Part shown: positions 46,146 through 53,962 of the stretch, piece after piece
Numbering within the stretch: the stretch's first letter is position 1
Layout of the letters: each line of letters opens with the position of its first letter
Source: Lachnospiraceae bacterium
GTDB lineage: Bacteria; Bacillota; Clostridia; Lachnospirales; Lachnospiraceae
Length of the DNA: 61,542 bases
Assembly: GCA_017432565.1 (NCBI GenBank)
Contig: JAFRIW010000002.1
Coordinates: forward strand, 1-61,542
Reading direction: 5' to 3'
Position numbers and translations under genes: made by a program
The notes under the pieces: model-generated
Told to the model about the DNA's origin: nothing
What the model saw: the letters and a program-made list of their open reading frames with translations, nothing else
Database searches by the model: none

Positions 46146-47368
46146 TTCAGGACTTCTCCCCGCAGAATGACGGCCTGCAGTTCCAGCGCCGGACTCTGCC
46201 TGAGCAGGATGATATTGCCGGCCTTGCCGGGTTCGATGGAACCATAACGCGCATCCTCTCCGATCGCGCGCGCCGCGTTGATGGTCGCGGCTGCAATGGC
46301 CTGTTCGAGCGGAATGCCCATTTCCAGCACCGCCGTGCGCAGACAGTCCGGCAGGTTCGTGACGGAGCCGGCGATGGCCTGATTCTCTGCCAGCCGGCAC
46401 TCCTTTCCCTTCTTGCGGGCTTCCAGCCCGCCGAGTACATAAGAGCCGTCCGGCATCCCCGTCGCGCGCATGCTGTCGCTGATCAGGACGATCCGCTCCG
46501 GGCCGAACAGCTTAAATGCCGCGCGCACCATCATGGGATGAATATGAACCCCGTCACAGATCATTTCGGCATAAACATGCGGGCTCTCGGCAGCCGCGCC
46601 GACAACACCGGGATCCCGGTGCGACAGCCCCGTCATCGCGTTAAACAGATGCACCGCGTGACAGGCCCCTGCGTCAAAAGCCCGCTTCGCCGCCGTATAA
46701 TCCGCTCCGGTGTGTGCCAGAGAGATGCGGACCCGGTCCTTCATCTGTGCGATAAACGATTCAAAATCCGGATTCTCCTCGGGTGCGATGCCGATCAGCT
46801 TGACGAGCCCCTCCGAAGCATCCAGAAACTGCTGCGCGGTCTCTGCGTCGCAGTGCAGAATATACTGCTCATTCTGTGCGCCTTTTTTCAGATGACTGAT
46901 AAACGGCCCCTCCATGTTGAAGCCGATCAGTCCGGCCGTACCGCCGGTCCCCTGTGCAGCGGACCGCTGCCCGGTTTCCCGCTGTCCCGCTTCCTGCTGC
47001 CGCCGCGCGAACTCCGCGCCGGTCTTCAGAATCCCGCACAGTTCCTCCACCGGCAGGGTCAGTGTCGCGGGACAGATCGCTGTGACACCGATCGAAGCCT
47101 CGTATGCGGCGATCGTCTCAAAGGCTTCCGCCGTGCCGTCGCACACATCCTGCCCCATCGCCCCATGAAAATGAATATCAATCAGTCCCGGAATCGCATA
47201 ACAGCCGCTCCCGTCCACGATCTCTTCGCCGGGCAGAAGGGGATATTCTTCCGCTGGTTCTTCGCCGGAGACTGCCTGATTTTGCGGGACCGCAGTGAAA
47301 ACACCGTCCCGTATGACAATACCCTGTTCCTGTATGAAACTGAAGATCCGGTCCGAAAACCGATGCAT
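46142..47368 (-). CDS. nagA: N-acetylglucosamine-6-phosphate deacetylase (apparent frameshift at the N-terminus)
   Basis: This frame gives 408 residues: amidohydrolase motifs PGLIDIHFHGAMGQD, FNMEGPFIS (metal-binding Glu), SLAHTGADY, CHAVHLFNAMTGLSHRDPG, ICDGVHIHP and LISDSMRATGMPDGSY are intact. Removes the acetyl group from GlcNAc-6-P. The first codon here has no ribosome site. The real start seems to be ATG 47381, after AAAAGGAG; it encodes MIIRNASVFGPD, the normal NagA opening, but in another frame. That frame stops after 67 codons, at 47178. One extra base within about 47335-47368 (for example in the TTTT run) would explain this. Residues 125-150 are a Gln/Gly/Arg-rich insert. Confidence 0.88.
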   Translation of the reverse strand: MHRFSDRIFSFIQEQGIVIRDGVFTAVPQNQAVSGEEPAEEYPLLPGEEIVDGSGCYAIPGLIDIHFHGAMGQDVCDGTAEAFETIAAYEASIGVTAICPATLTLPVEELCGILKTGAEFARRQQEAGQRETGQRSAAQGTGGTAGLIGFNMEGPFISHLKKGAQNEQYILHCDAETAQQFLDASEGLVKLIGIAPEENPDFESFIAQMKDRVRISLAHTGADYTAAKRAFDAGACHAVHLFNAMTGLSHRDPGVVGAAAESPHVYAEMICDGVHIHPMMVRAAFKLFGPERIVLISDSMRATGMPDGSYVLGGLEARKKGKECRLAENQAIAGSVTNLPDCLRTAVLEMGIPLEQAIAAATINAARAIGEDARYGSIEPGKAGNIILLRQSPALELQAVILRGEVLK

Positions 47369-47381
47369 TCCGGATGATCAT
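47335..47381 (-). other. Site of the apparent nagA frameshift
   Basis: The ribosome site AAAAGGAG (about 47389-47396) and ATG 47381 lead into MIIRNASVFGPD; the remainder of NagA continues one base off, as RIFSFIQEQGIVIRDGVF. The two frames overlap here; a TTTT run lies within. Could be a sequencing error, a true mutation, or programmed shifting. Confidence 0.7.
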
Positions 47382-47393
47382 CTGAATCTCCTT

Positions 47394-49151
47394 TTAATAT
47401 GTTCTGGAGGCCAGCATCGCAAAATACATGACCATCTCCCGTTTTTCTTCCGGTACGGTTTCCTGAATCAGTCTGACCATGTGCTCCACACCGACCTGCC
47501 GGTCCTCATCACAGATTCCGTACAGGTGATCATCGACCGCCGCCTTTTCTTCGTCGGAGGCAAAGCGTGTCAGAACGCGGTACATGTTGACGGCGCTCTT
47601 TTCCCACTCATATTCCGCAAATCCGGCGGGAATCCCGTCTGTCTTCTCCGCTTCCCGAAGCCGCCGGATCTCTTCTTCGCTCACTTCGCCCTCTGCCGGC
47701 AGTCCGTAAAGTGCATACCGCTCCGCGGGGGCGTCGTCCCTGTGCATCAGCCGCAGCATCGCGTTGGCCAGCTCCGTCTCCTTCTTAATGTCGACGAGCG
47801 GATTCTCCTGGTGCGGATCTTCCTGTAAATCGAAGAGCAGGGTCCCGAAATTGGCGGCGCTGTTCGTGAAAGGCTGTTGATGGATCTTCAGAACCCGGCA
47901 GCCTTTGGTGAAACTGAACGACTCCCGGAGTTCAAACTCAGCGAGTTCCTCCGGCGGGAAAAGCCGGTCCATGTGGGTCGGCATCAGAGTATAGTTATAG
48001 ATCACATCGTCCCGCACAGGCGCCTTCATGTAGACATAGCGGCCGTCCGTGATGTTGCAGTGTCCCTCATGATAGCCGAACAGGGCAAAATCATGAACGG
48101 GTTCGTCCTTTTCGATCACCGCGCGCAGGGACCGTCCCTCCATGTCCCGGGGAATCTCCACGTCAAAGAAATCCAGGATCGTCGGCGCAAGATCAATGGT
48201 CTGTGTCAGGCGGCTTCTGTGGGTGCTGTCCGCCTCCGGAAATTCCGGATCATGAATGAAAAGAGGCGTGCGGCTGATCTCCTCGTACAGTGGCATGATG
48301 TTTTTGCTCCACCAGTCGTGTTCACCCAGAAGATACCCGTGGTCTGTATTTACGATGAGCAGTGTGTCCTCCCACAGATTGTATTTATCCATGAGGTCCA
48401 GCACTTTCCCGAGATTATGGTCACACATGGTGATCAGCGCGGCGTAAAGCCCGCGGACATGTGAGACGGCTTCCTTCCCCTCCGTCACGTAGTAGTAGTG
48501 CGGCCAGTCACCGATTGCCCCCTCATAATTGTCCGCAAACGGCTTCTGCCATTCCGGCTGCGTAAAGAACGGTTCATGCGGATCAAATGCCTCAATCTGT
48601 AAAAACCATCCGTCCTCGCCGTGACACTCTTCGATAAAATCAAGCCCCGCCCGGAAGGTCACATTTTGCGGCATCCGCTCTTCGCAGTTCAGATAAACCC
48701 GGTTGGCGGCATCGTATTCCCGGCGGCTGACCGGACCCTTCTTCTCATTCGACCTGTGCACCAGGCCGGCCGTCACCTTCCAGCCGTCCCCCTCCTGGCC
48801 GCGCGAAAGGTCACAGGAGGAATAGCGGGGATGATAGGTGCTGCCCCCGTCCTGCTAGTAGTGCAGATGATCTGTCGTCAGATGTGTGTAGATGCCGCGG
48901 TTCTTCAGAATCTCCGGCATGGAATCATCAAAAGGCTCCAGGGGCCCCCAGTCGCGGTGCTCGAAATTATAGCGGCCGGTGTGAAGTTCGCGGCGGGCCG
49001 GCATGCACGGCATGGAGCCCACATAATTACAGTCAAAGGTCACACTGCGGCGCGCCAGCCTGTCAAAATTGGGCGTGGGGATCCAGTCGCATCCGTACGG
49101 CGAGAGCATCCGGCGGTTCAGGGAATCATACATGACCATGATTGCTTTCAT
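47394..49151 (-). pseudogene. Cys-type sulfatase with an in-frame amber codon
   Basis: One frame of 586 codons from ATG 49151 (CGGAGG site) to 47394, interrupted only by TAG at 48855-48857 (codon 99). Before it: MKAIMVMYDSLNRRMLSPYG and GSMPCMPARRELHTGR, where CxPxR is the Cys-type formylglycine motif. After it: QDGGSTYHPRY, SRGQEGDGW, the core LIVNTDHGYLLGEHDWWSKN and HDPEFPEADS. Family members read HY-aromatic-(E/Q)DGG at the stop, so a TGG-to-TAG change is likely. No signal peptide, so desulfation would be cytoplasmic. The maturase and nagA follow in the same operon. TAG is used elsewhere in the window as a normal stop (13836), so recoding is unlikely. Substrate could be GlcNAc-6-sulfate or a related mucin/glycosaminoglycan sugar (inference). 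Confidence 0.88.
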
Positions 49152-49280
49152 AAAGACAGCCTCCGAAAACTGAATGATCAGAATCTGTTTCCGTCAGAAT
49201 CCGTTTTATCCGTGCAGAAATTCTCCGCTCCGGCTCACCCCGATGATAACACAGGTTCACCGTTATGTGAGGGGTTTCTA

Positions 49281-49289
49281 TGGTATAAT
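49281..49289 (+). promoter_or_regulatory. Extended -10 promoter of the secreted repeat protein
   Basis: TGGTATAAT: TG-n-TATAAT extended -10 (hexamer 49284-49289). No good -35 at 17 nt, as expected for extended -10 promoters. Start near 49296, about 38 nt before the ATG. Confidence 0.65.
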
Positions 49290-49334
49290 ATAGACAGTAC
49301 TGCATTCAATTAAATTGTAAGGAGGATACATGTC

Positions 49335-50138
49335 ATGAAGAAAACACTTGCACTTCTGCTCACTCTCATCATGGTGCTCTGTTCCGGCATGACCGTTCTG
49401 GCGGCACCCGTGACGATGCCGGACGGCGGCGTCTTTGATGCTCAGTTTTATGCGGCCACCTATCCGGATGTGGCTGCTGTGTGCGGCAGCAATACCAATC
49501 TGCTCTATCAGCATTATCTGATGTTCGGCAAAGCGGAAGGCAGACTTCCGTATGCGCCCGGCACCTCGGCTTCCGCACCTGCCGCGGCCGCATCCGGTGC
49601 CAAAACAATGCCGGACGGCGGTCTGTTTGACCCTGTATTTTATTACAACACCTATCCGGATGTAGCCGCCGCATTCGGCAACAATGAAGCGCTTCTTTAT
49701 CAGCACTATCTGCTCTCCGGCAAAGCCGAAGGCAGACTTCCGTACGCTGCCGCGGCTCCCGCAAAACCCGCAGCCGCTCCGGCAGCTGCAGCCGCTCCGG
49801 CGCTTCCTCCCGGATATGGCCCCGGCGTCAGCGTTCTCCATCTCGATGCCGGCGCCCAGTTCGCCTGCTACAGGCTGCTCCGCGCAGACGGATCGGAAGC
49901 ATTCCGGGTTTTCCTCAGCCCCGGCACCTCTACCGTGAAATCCTTCCCTTCCGGCAGATATGTTCTGAAGACCGCGCACGGATCCAGATGGATCTCGGAT
50001 GCCCAGGCGTTCGGTTCTTCCGGAATTTACGGAAAGTCCGATCTGTACTATTTTGAAAACGGCGGCGAATATGAGATCGTTTCAAGCGCCGTTCAGGGCG
50101 ATTTCAGCAGGACTTCCGCGAGCGGTTTCCTGAATTAA
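49335..50138 (+). CDS. Secreted protein with two FYxxxYPDV repeats
   Basis: 267 residues with a classical signal peptide (MKKTLALLLTLIMVLCSGMTVLA, cut near residue 23). Two repeats follow: MPDGGVFDAQFYAATYPDVAA (about 28-72) and MPDGGLFDPVFYYNTYPDVAA (about 91-137), each ending LYQHYL-(M/L)-(F/S)GKAEGRLPYA. They are joined by Ala/Pro linkers. The last 110 residues form a separate beta-rich domain (VSVLHLDAGAQFACYRLL...FPSGRYVLKTAHGSRW...YGKSDLYYFENGGEYEIV). The repeat type is familiar from clostridial extracellular proteins but its function is unknown to me. AAGGAGGATACATGTC precedes the ATG. Divergent from the sulfatase operon. Confidence 0.8.
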   Translation: MKKTLALLLTLIMVLCSGMTVLAAPVTMPDGGVFDAQFYAATYPDVAAVCGSNTNLLYQHYLMFGKAEGRLPYAPGTSASAPAAAASGAKTMPDGGLFDPVFYYNTYPDVAAAFGNNEALLYQHYLLSGKAEGRLPYAAAAPAKPAAAPAAAAAPALPPGYGPGVSVLHLDAGAQFACYRLLRADGSEAFRVFLSPGTSTVKSFPSGRYVLKTAHGSRWISDAQAFGSSGIYGKSDLYYFENGGEYEIVSSAVQGDFSRTSASGFLN

Positions 50139-50190
50139 CGTCCTGAAAATGCGGGAATTCTTCCCGATCATTACTAAGGAGCATTTCAGC

Positions 50191-51408
50191 ATGCAGACAC
50201 AATATGACTTTGACTTCACTTCCATCCTTGACCGGCGCGGAAAAGACGCGCTGGCAGTGGACTTTCCCGAGCAGGGCAAGGGCGGCTTCGCCGCCGCCCG
50301 GCGCCGGGACGGTTATGACGTGATCCCGATGTGGGTGGCGGATATGAATTTCCCCACGGCCCCTTCCATTCAGCGGGCACTCGCGGAACGGATCGCGCAC
50401 CCGGCCTACGGATATTTTGAGGAGTCAGACGCATGGTACGATGCAATTATCCGCTGGCATGAGACGCGGAACGGTGTGACCGGTCTGACCCGGGAAGCCA
50501 TCGGTTACGAAAACGGTGTGCTCGGCGGTGTGATCAGTGCGCTGAACGTGATGGCACCCCGGGGAAGCAAAATTTTGCTCCACTCCCCGACTTACATCGG
50601 GTTCACGATGTGCCTGGAGAACAGCGGCTACGAGATCGTCCTCTCGCCGCTGAAGAAGGATGCGGACGGGATCTGGCGCATGGACTATGCGGACATGGAG
50701 GAGAAGCTCCGGACGCAGCAGATCCACGCCGCCGTTTTCTGCAGCCCGCACAATCCGGCGGGACGGGTCTGGGAGCAGGAAGAGCTCGAACAGGCCATGG
50801 CGATTTTCGAGAAGTATCAGGTCGACGTGGTCTCGGACGAGATCTGGTCCGACCTTGTTCTGGAGGGTTTCCGGCATATCCCGACCCAATCGGTTAATGA
50901 CTATGCCCGCGCCCATACGGTCGCGCTCTATGCGCCTTCCAAGACCTTCAACCTGGCCGGGCTCATCGGCAGCTACCACATCATTTATGACAGGCGGCTG
51001 CATAACCTGGTCCGGAAGCAAAGCTCCCTCTCCCACTACAATTCAATGAACGTGCTGTCCATGCACGCGCTGATCGGGGCGTATTCCGTCGAAGGCGCCG
51101 CCTGGGTCGACGCCCTGCGGCAGGTCCTGACCGGAAACGTCCGCTATGCCTGTGAACAGATCGAGACGCACTTCCCGGGCATCGCAGTGAGCCGGCCGCA
51201 GGGAACCTACATGCTGTTCCTCGACTGCACCGAATACTGTAATAAAAAGAACCTCTCTCTCGAAGAGGTTCTTCATCGCGGCTGGGAAGTCGGCGTATAC
51301 TGGCAGGACGGCCGTCCGTTCCACGGCGAGTGCGCCATCCGCGTCAACCTCGCCCTTCCCCTCTCCCGCGTACAGGAAGCCTTCCGGAGACTTACGGAAG
51401 TTCTGTAA
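50191..51408 (+). CDS. PatB/MalY-type PLP-dependent cystathionine beta-lyase/aminotransferase
   Basis: 405 residues from ATG 50191, preceded by TAAGGAG at 9 nt; the frame is open 14 codons upstream but lacks a site. Fold-type I PLP enzyme: DFDFTSILDRRGKDALAVDF start, IPMWVADMNFPTAP, CSPHNPAGRVW, VVSDEIWSDLVL and the PLP lysine in YAPSKTFNLAGLIGS. The MalY/PatB branch cleaves cystathionine or cysteine and sometimes has a regulatory role. Converges on argS with a 10-nt gap. Confidence 0.92.
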   Translation: MQTQYDFDFTSILDRRGKDALAVDFPEQGKGGFAAARRRDGYDVIPMWVADMNFPTAPSIQRALAERIAHPAYGYFEESDAWYDAIIRWHETRNGVTGLTREAIGYENGVLGGVISALNVMAPRGSKILLHSPTYIGFTMCLENSGYEIVLSPLKKDADGIWRMDYADMEEKLRTQQIHAAVFCSPHNPAGRVWEQEELEQAMAIFEKYQVDVVSDEIWSDLVLEGFRHIPTQSVNDYARAHTVALYAPSKTFNLAGLIGSYHIIYDRRLHNLVRKQSSLSHYNSMNVLSMHALIGAYSVEGAAWVDALRQVLTGNVRYACEQIETHFPGIAVSRPQGTYMLFLDCTEYCNKKNLSLEEVLHRGWEVGVYWQDGRPFHGECAIRVNLALPLSRVQEAFRRLTEVL

Positions 51409-51418
51409 AGGGACTTTT

Positions 51419-53197
51419 TTACATTTTCTCGGGAGCTGAGAAGCCGAGCACGTCGATGACGGTCTCGAGAATACTCTTTGTCAGCTGCAGCAGTGCGATC
51501 CAGCCTGCCTTTTTCTCCTGATCCTCTTCCGCCAGGATGCGGGTCGAGTGATAGAAGCTGTTGAAGTCATTCGAAAGCTGGTAGATATAGGCACACAGAC
51601 GGTGCGGCGCCAGATTCTGATAGGCGTCTTCCATGACGGCGTTGAACTGGGCGATGTCCAGCATCAGCGCCTTTTCCTGTGCGCTCTCGGGTTCGCGGAT
51701 CTGTACCGGAAGCGCTGCCGCGCCGCAGCTCTCCGTGTACTTGTTCAGGATCGACTTGATCCGGACAATGGTGTACAGGATGTACGGGCCGGTGTCGCCC
51801 TCGAAGGACGTAAAGCGCTCGATATCAAAGATATAATCCTTGGAGGCCTGGTTGGAGAGGTCTCCGTACTTTAGGGCCGCGAGCGCGATGATCTTCGCGG
51901 TCGCCTCCCGCTCTTCTTCCGGAATCGCGTCGTTGCCGGCGATCTTGCCGCGCATCTCTTCGTTGATATCCTCGATCAGACTCTCCAGACGCATGACGCC
52001 GCCGGCACGCGTCTTGAACGGCTTTCCGTCCTTTCCGTTCATCGTGCCGAAGCCGATGTGACGAAGGATGGTCGCCGGCGCCTTGATGCCGGTCTTTTCG
52101 GCGGTGCGGAAGACCTGCGTGAAGTGCAGCTCCTGCCGCTTGTCGGTGATATAAACCATCTCATCGGGATGATACTGCTGTTCACGGTCGAGGATCGTCG
52201 CGAGGTCCGTGGTCGTGTAGAGCGCCGCGCCGTCGGACTTCAGGATGATGCAGGGCGGAATCTCCTTGCTGTCGCTCTCCTGTGCGACATCGACAATCAG
52301 CGCACCTTCGGACTCGTGCGCATAGCCGTCCTCTTTCATTTTTTCGACCATGCCCGGGATCAGCGGCTGGACCGTCGACTCCCCGTTCCACAGATCAAAA
52401 TCAACATTCAGGTTCGCGTAGTTGCGCTTCATGTCGGTGACGGAGACTTCGATGATCTTCTCCCACAGCGCGTGCAGGCCGGGATCGCCCTCCTGCAGCC
52501 TGTGCGTGTTCTCCATGGCCTCCTTGTAGTAAGCCTCGTCCTCCTTGGATTTTGCGCTCGCGGCGGGATAGATCTCCTCGAGGTCACTCACGGTAAACGG
52601 CGCCTCTTCCGGATAGGCCGGGCTCTCGCCGTCCGCACTCGGGGCAAAATAAGGAAGGTCCGGGAACCGGTGCTTCAGTTCGGTGATGACCAGTCCCATC
52701 TGAAGGCCCCAGTCGCCCATATGGATATCGCCGATGCACTCCTCGCCGTGGTAACGGATGATGCGCTTCATGGCTTCGCCGATGACCGCGGAGCGCATGT
52801 GACCTACATGCAGAGGCTTTGCGATATTCGGCCCGCCGTAGTCCAGGATGATGCGCTTCGGCACCTCCGGGTGCTCCAGTCCAAACTTCTCCGCCTCCCT
52901 CATCTCGTTCAGGTAATCACTGATGAAGCTCTCGCGGATCGTCAGGTTCAGGAAACCGGGCTTCACTGCCTCAACTTTTGCAAAAACAGGCGAATCCGCA
53001 AAAGCTGCCGCGACTTCTTCCGCGATCATAATCGGTGCCTTGTGGTACTGCTTTGCACCGGCCATCGCGCCGTTGCACTGGTACTCACACAGGTCGGGGC
53101 GGTTCGAGACCGTCACCTTCCCCAGGCCACTGTCATAGCCGGCCGCCTCAAAGGCTTTCCCCATCTCTTCACTGATTGTCTCTAAGAATGTTTTCAT
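51419..53197 (-). CDS. argS: Arginyl-tRNA synthetase
   Basis: 592 residues. GPNIAKPLHVGHMRSAVIGEAM carries the class I HIGH motif (HVGH); a YTTTDLATILDREQQYHPDEMVYITDKRQELHF segment and GTMNGKDGKPFKTRAGG follow, the latter the ArgRS equivalent of KMSKS. The C-terminal DALR anticodon domain (MLDIAQFNAVMEDAYQNLAPHRLCAYIYQLSNDFNSFYHS) is complete. Last gene of the tetR-purL-queH-argS run, 54 nt after queH. Confidence 0.96.
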   Translation of the reverse strand: MKTFLETISEEMGKAFEAAGYDSGLGKVTVSNRPDLCEYQCNGAMAGAKQYHKAPIMIAEEVAAAFADSPVFAKVEAVKPGFLNLTIRESFISDYLNEMREAEKFGLEHPEVPKRIILDYGGPNIAKPLHVGHMRSAVIGEAMKRIIRYHGEECIGDIHMGDWGLQMGLVITELKHRFPDLPYFAPSADGESPAYPEEAPFTVSDLEEIYPAASAKSKEDEAYYKEAMENTHRLQEGDPGLHALWEKIIEVSVTDMKRNYANLNVDFDLWNGESTVQPLIPGMVEKMKEDGYAHESEGALIVDVAQESDSKEIPPCIILKSDGAALYTTTDLATILDREQQYHPDEMVYITDKRQELHFTQVFRTAEKTGIKAPATILRHIGFGTMNGKDGKPFKTRAGGVMRLESLIEDINEEMRGKIAGNDAIPEEEREATAKIIALAALKYGDLSNQASKDYIFDIERFTSFEGDTGPYILYTIVRIKSILNKYTESCGAAALPVQIREPESAQEKALMLDIAQFNAVMEDAYQNLAPHRLCAYIYQLSNDFNSFYHSTRILAEEDQEKKAGWIALLQLTKSILETVIDVLGFSAPEKM

Positions 53198-53251
53198 AAT
53201 GTGTACTCCTGATTTATACTTCTGATCTATCCTTTTGATCTGTCAGAATTT

Positions 53252-53956
53252 TCACTTTCCTGTTTGCGCACTTTCCTGTCCGCGGCGGGAGAAAACGCAG
53301 CCGCAGTAATTCTGGCGGTACAGGTCAAACTGCTTTGAGAGCTCGATGGAACGCTTGTAGCCTTCTTTTTTCTTGAAATCCGACGGCAGCCACGCCACAC
53401 CTGCTTTCTCCGCCATAGCCTCTCCGATGCGGTTCAGCCGCTCCGCGTCCTTGAGCGGGCTGATGGTCAGCGTCGTGGTGAAGTAATCGTAACCGCCTGC
53501 TGCGGCCTCCTCCGCCGTGCGCTGCAGCCGCAGGCCAAAACACACTGTGCAGCGGTCCCCGCCTTCCGGCAGATCTTCCATGCCTTTCACTGCGGCAAGA
53601 TACCGCTCCGGATCGTAGGGTGCCTCGATCATTTTGATCAGGCGCGCGTCAGCCGTTGAATGCATGCCGGCCAGCGCTTCCTCCGGCGGTGTGCCCGCCT
53701 GTATGGCAAGCACCTGCTCATTATACGCCCTGATCAGGCGCTGTTCCTCCCGCTTGCGGTATTCGTACTCCTCCTGCTCCGTAATGTTCGGGTTGTAGTA
53801 AAACACCGTCACATCGAAGTACTCGCGCAGATACTCCAGACAGTGACTCGAGCAGGGCGCACAGCAACTGTGCAGAAGAAGCCGCGGGACCTTGTGGTCC
53901 TGCAGCTCCCGCTGAATGATGGATTCTGCTTCTTTGCTGTAATTGCGCCTGTTCAT
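53252..53956 (-). CDS. queH: Epoxyqueuosine reductase QueH
   Basis: 234 residues of the DUF208/QueH family. Metal-ligand cysteines: LLLHSCCAPCSSHCLEYL at the N-terminus, CTVCFGLRLQRTAEEA in the middle and YCGCVFS at the end; GYDYFTTTLTISPLKD is also typical. Performs the final step of queuosine synthesis, replacing QueG. It starts 6 nt after the purL stop; no other queuosine gene is in the window. Confidence 0.94.
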   Translation of the reverse strand: MNRRNYSKEAESIIQRELQDHKVPRLLLHSCCAPCSSHCLEYLREYFDVTVFYYNPNITEQEEYEYRKREEQRLIRAYNEQVLAIQAGTPPEEALAGMHSTADARLIKMIEAPYDPERYLAAVKGMEDLPEGGDRCTVCFGLRLQRTAEEAAAGGYDYFTTTLTISPLKDAERLNRIGEAMAEKAGVAWLPSDFKKKEGYKRSIELSKQFDLYRQNYCGCVFSRRGQESAQTGK

Positions 53957-53962
53957 AAAAGC

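Noticed and set aside
48855..48857. Amber codon read as pyrrolysine
   Set aside because: Sulfatases are not known to contain pyrrolysine, no pyl genes are visible, and TAG ends another gene at 13836.
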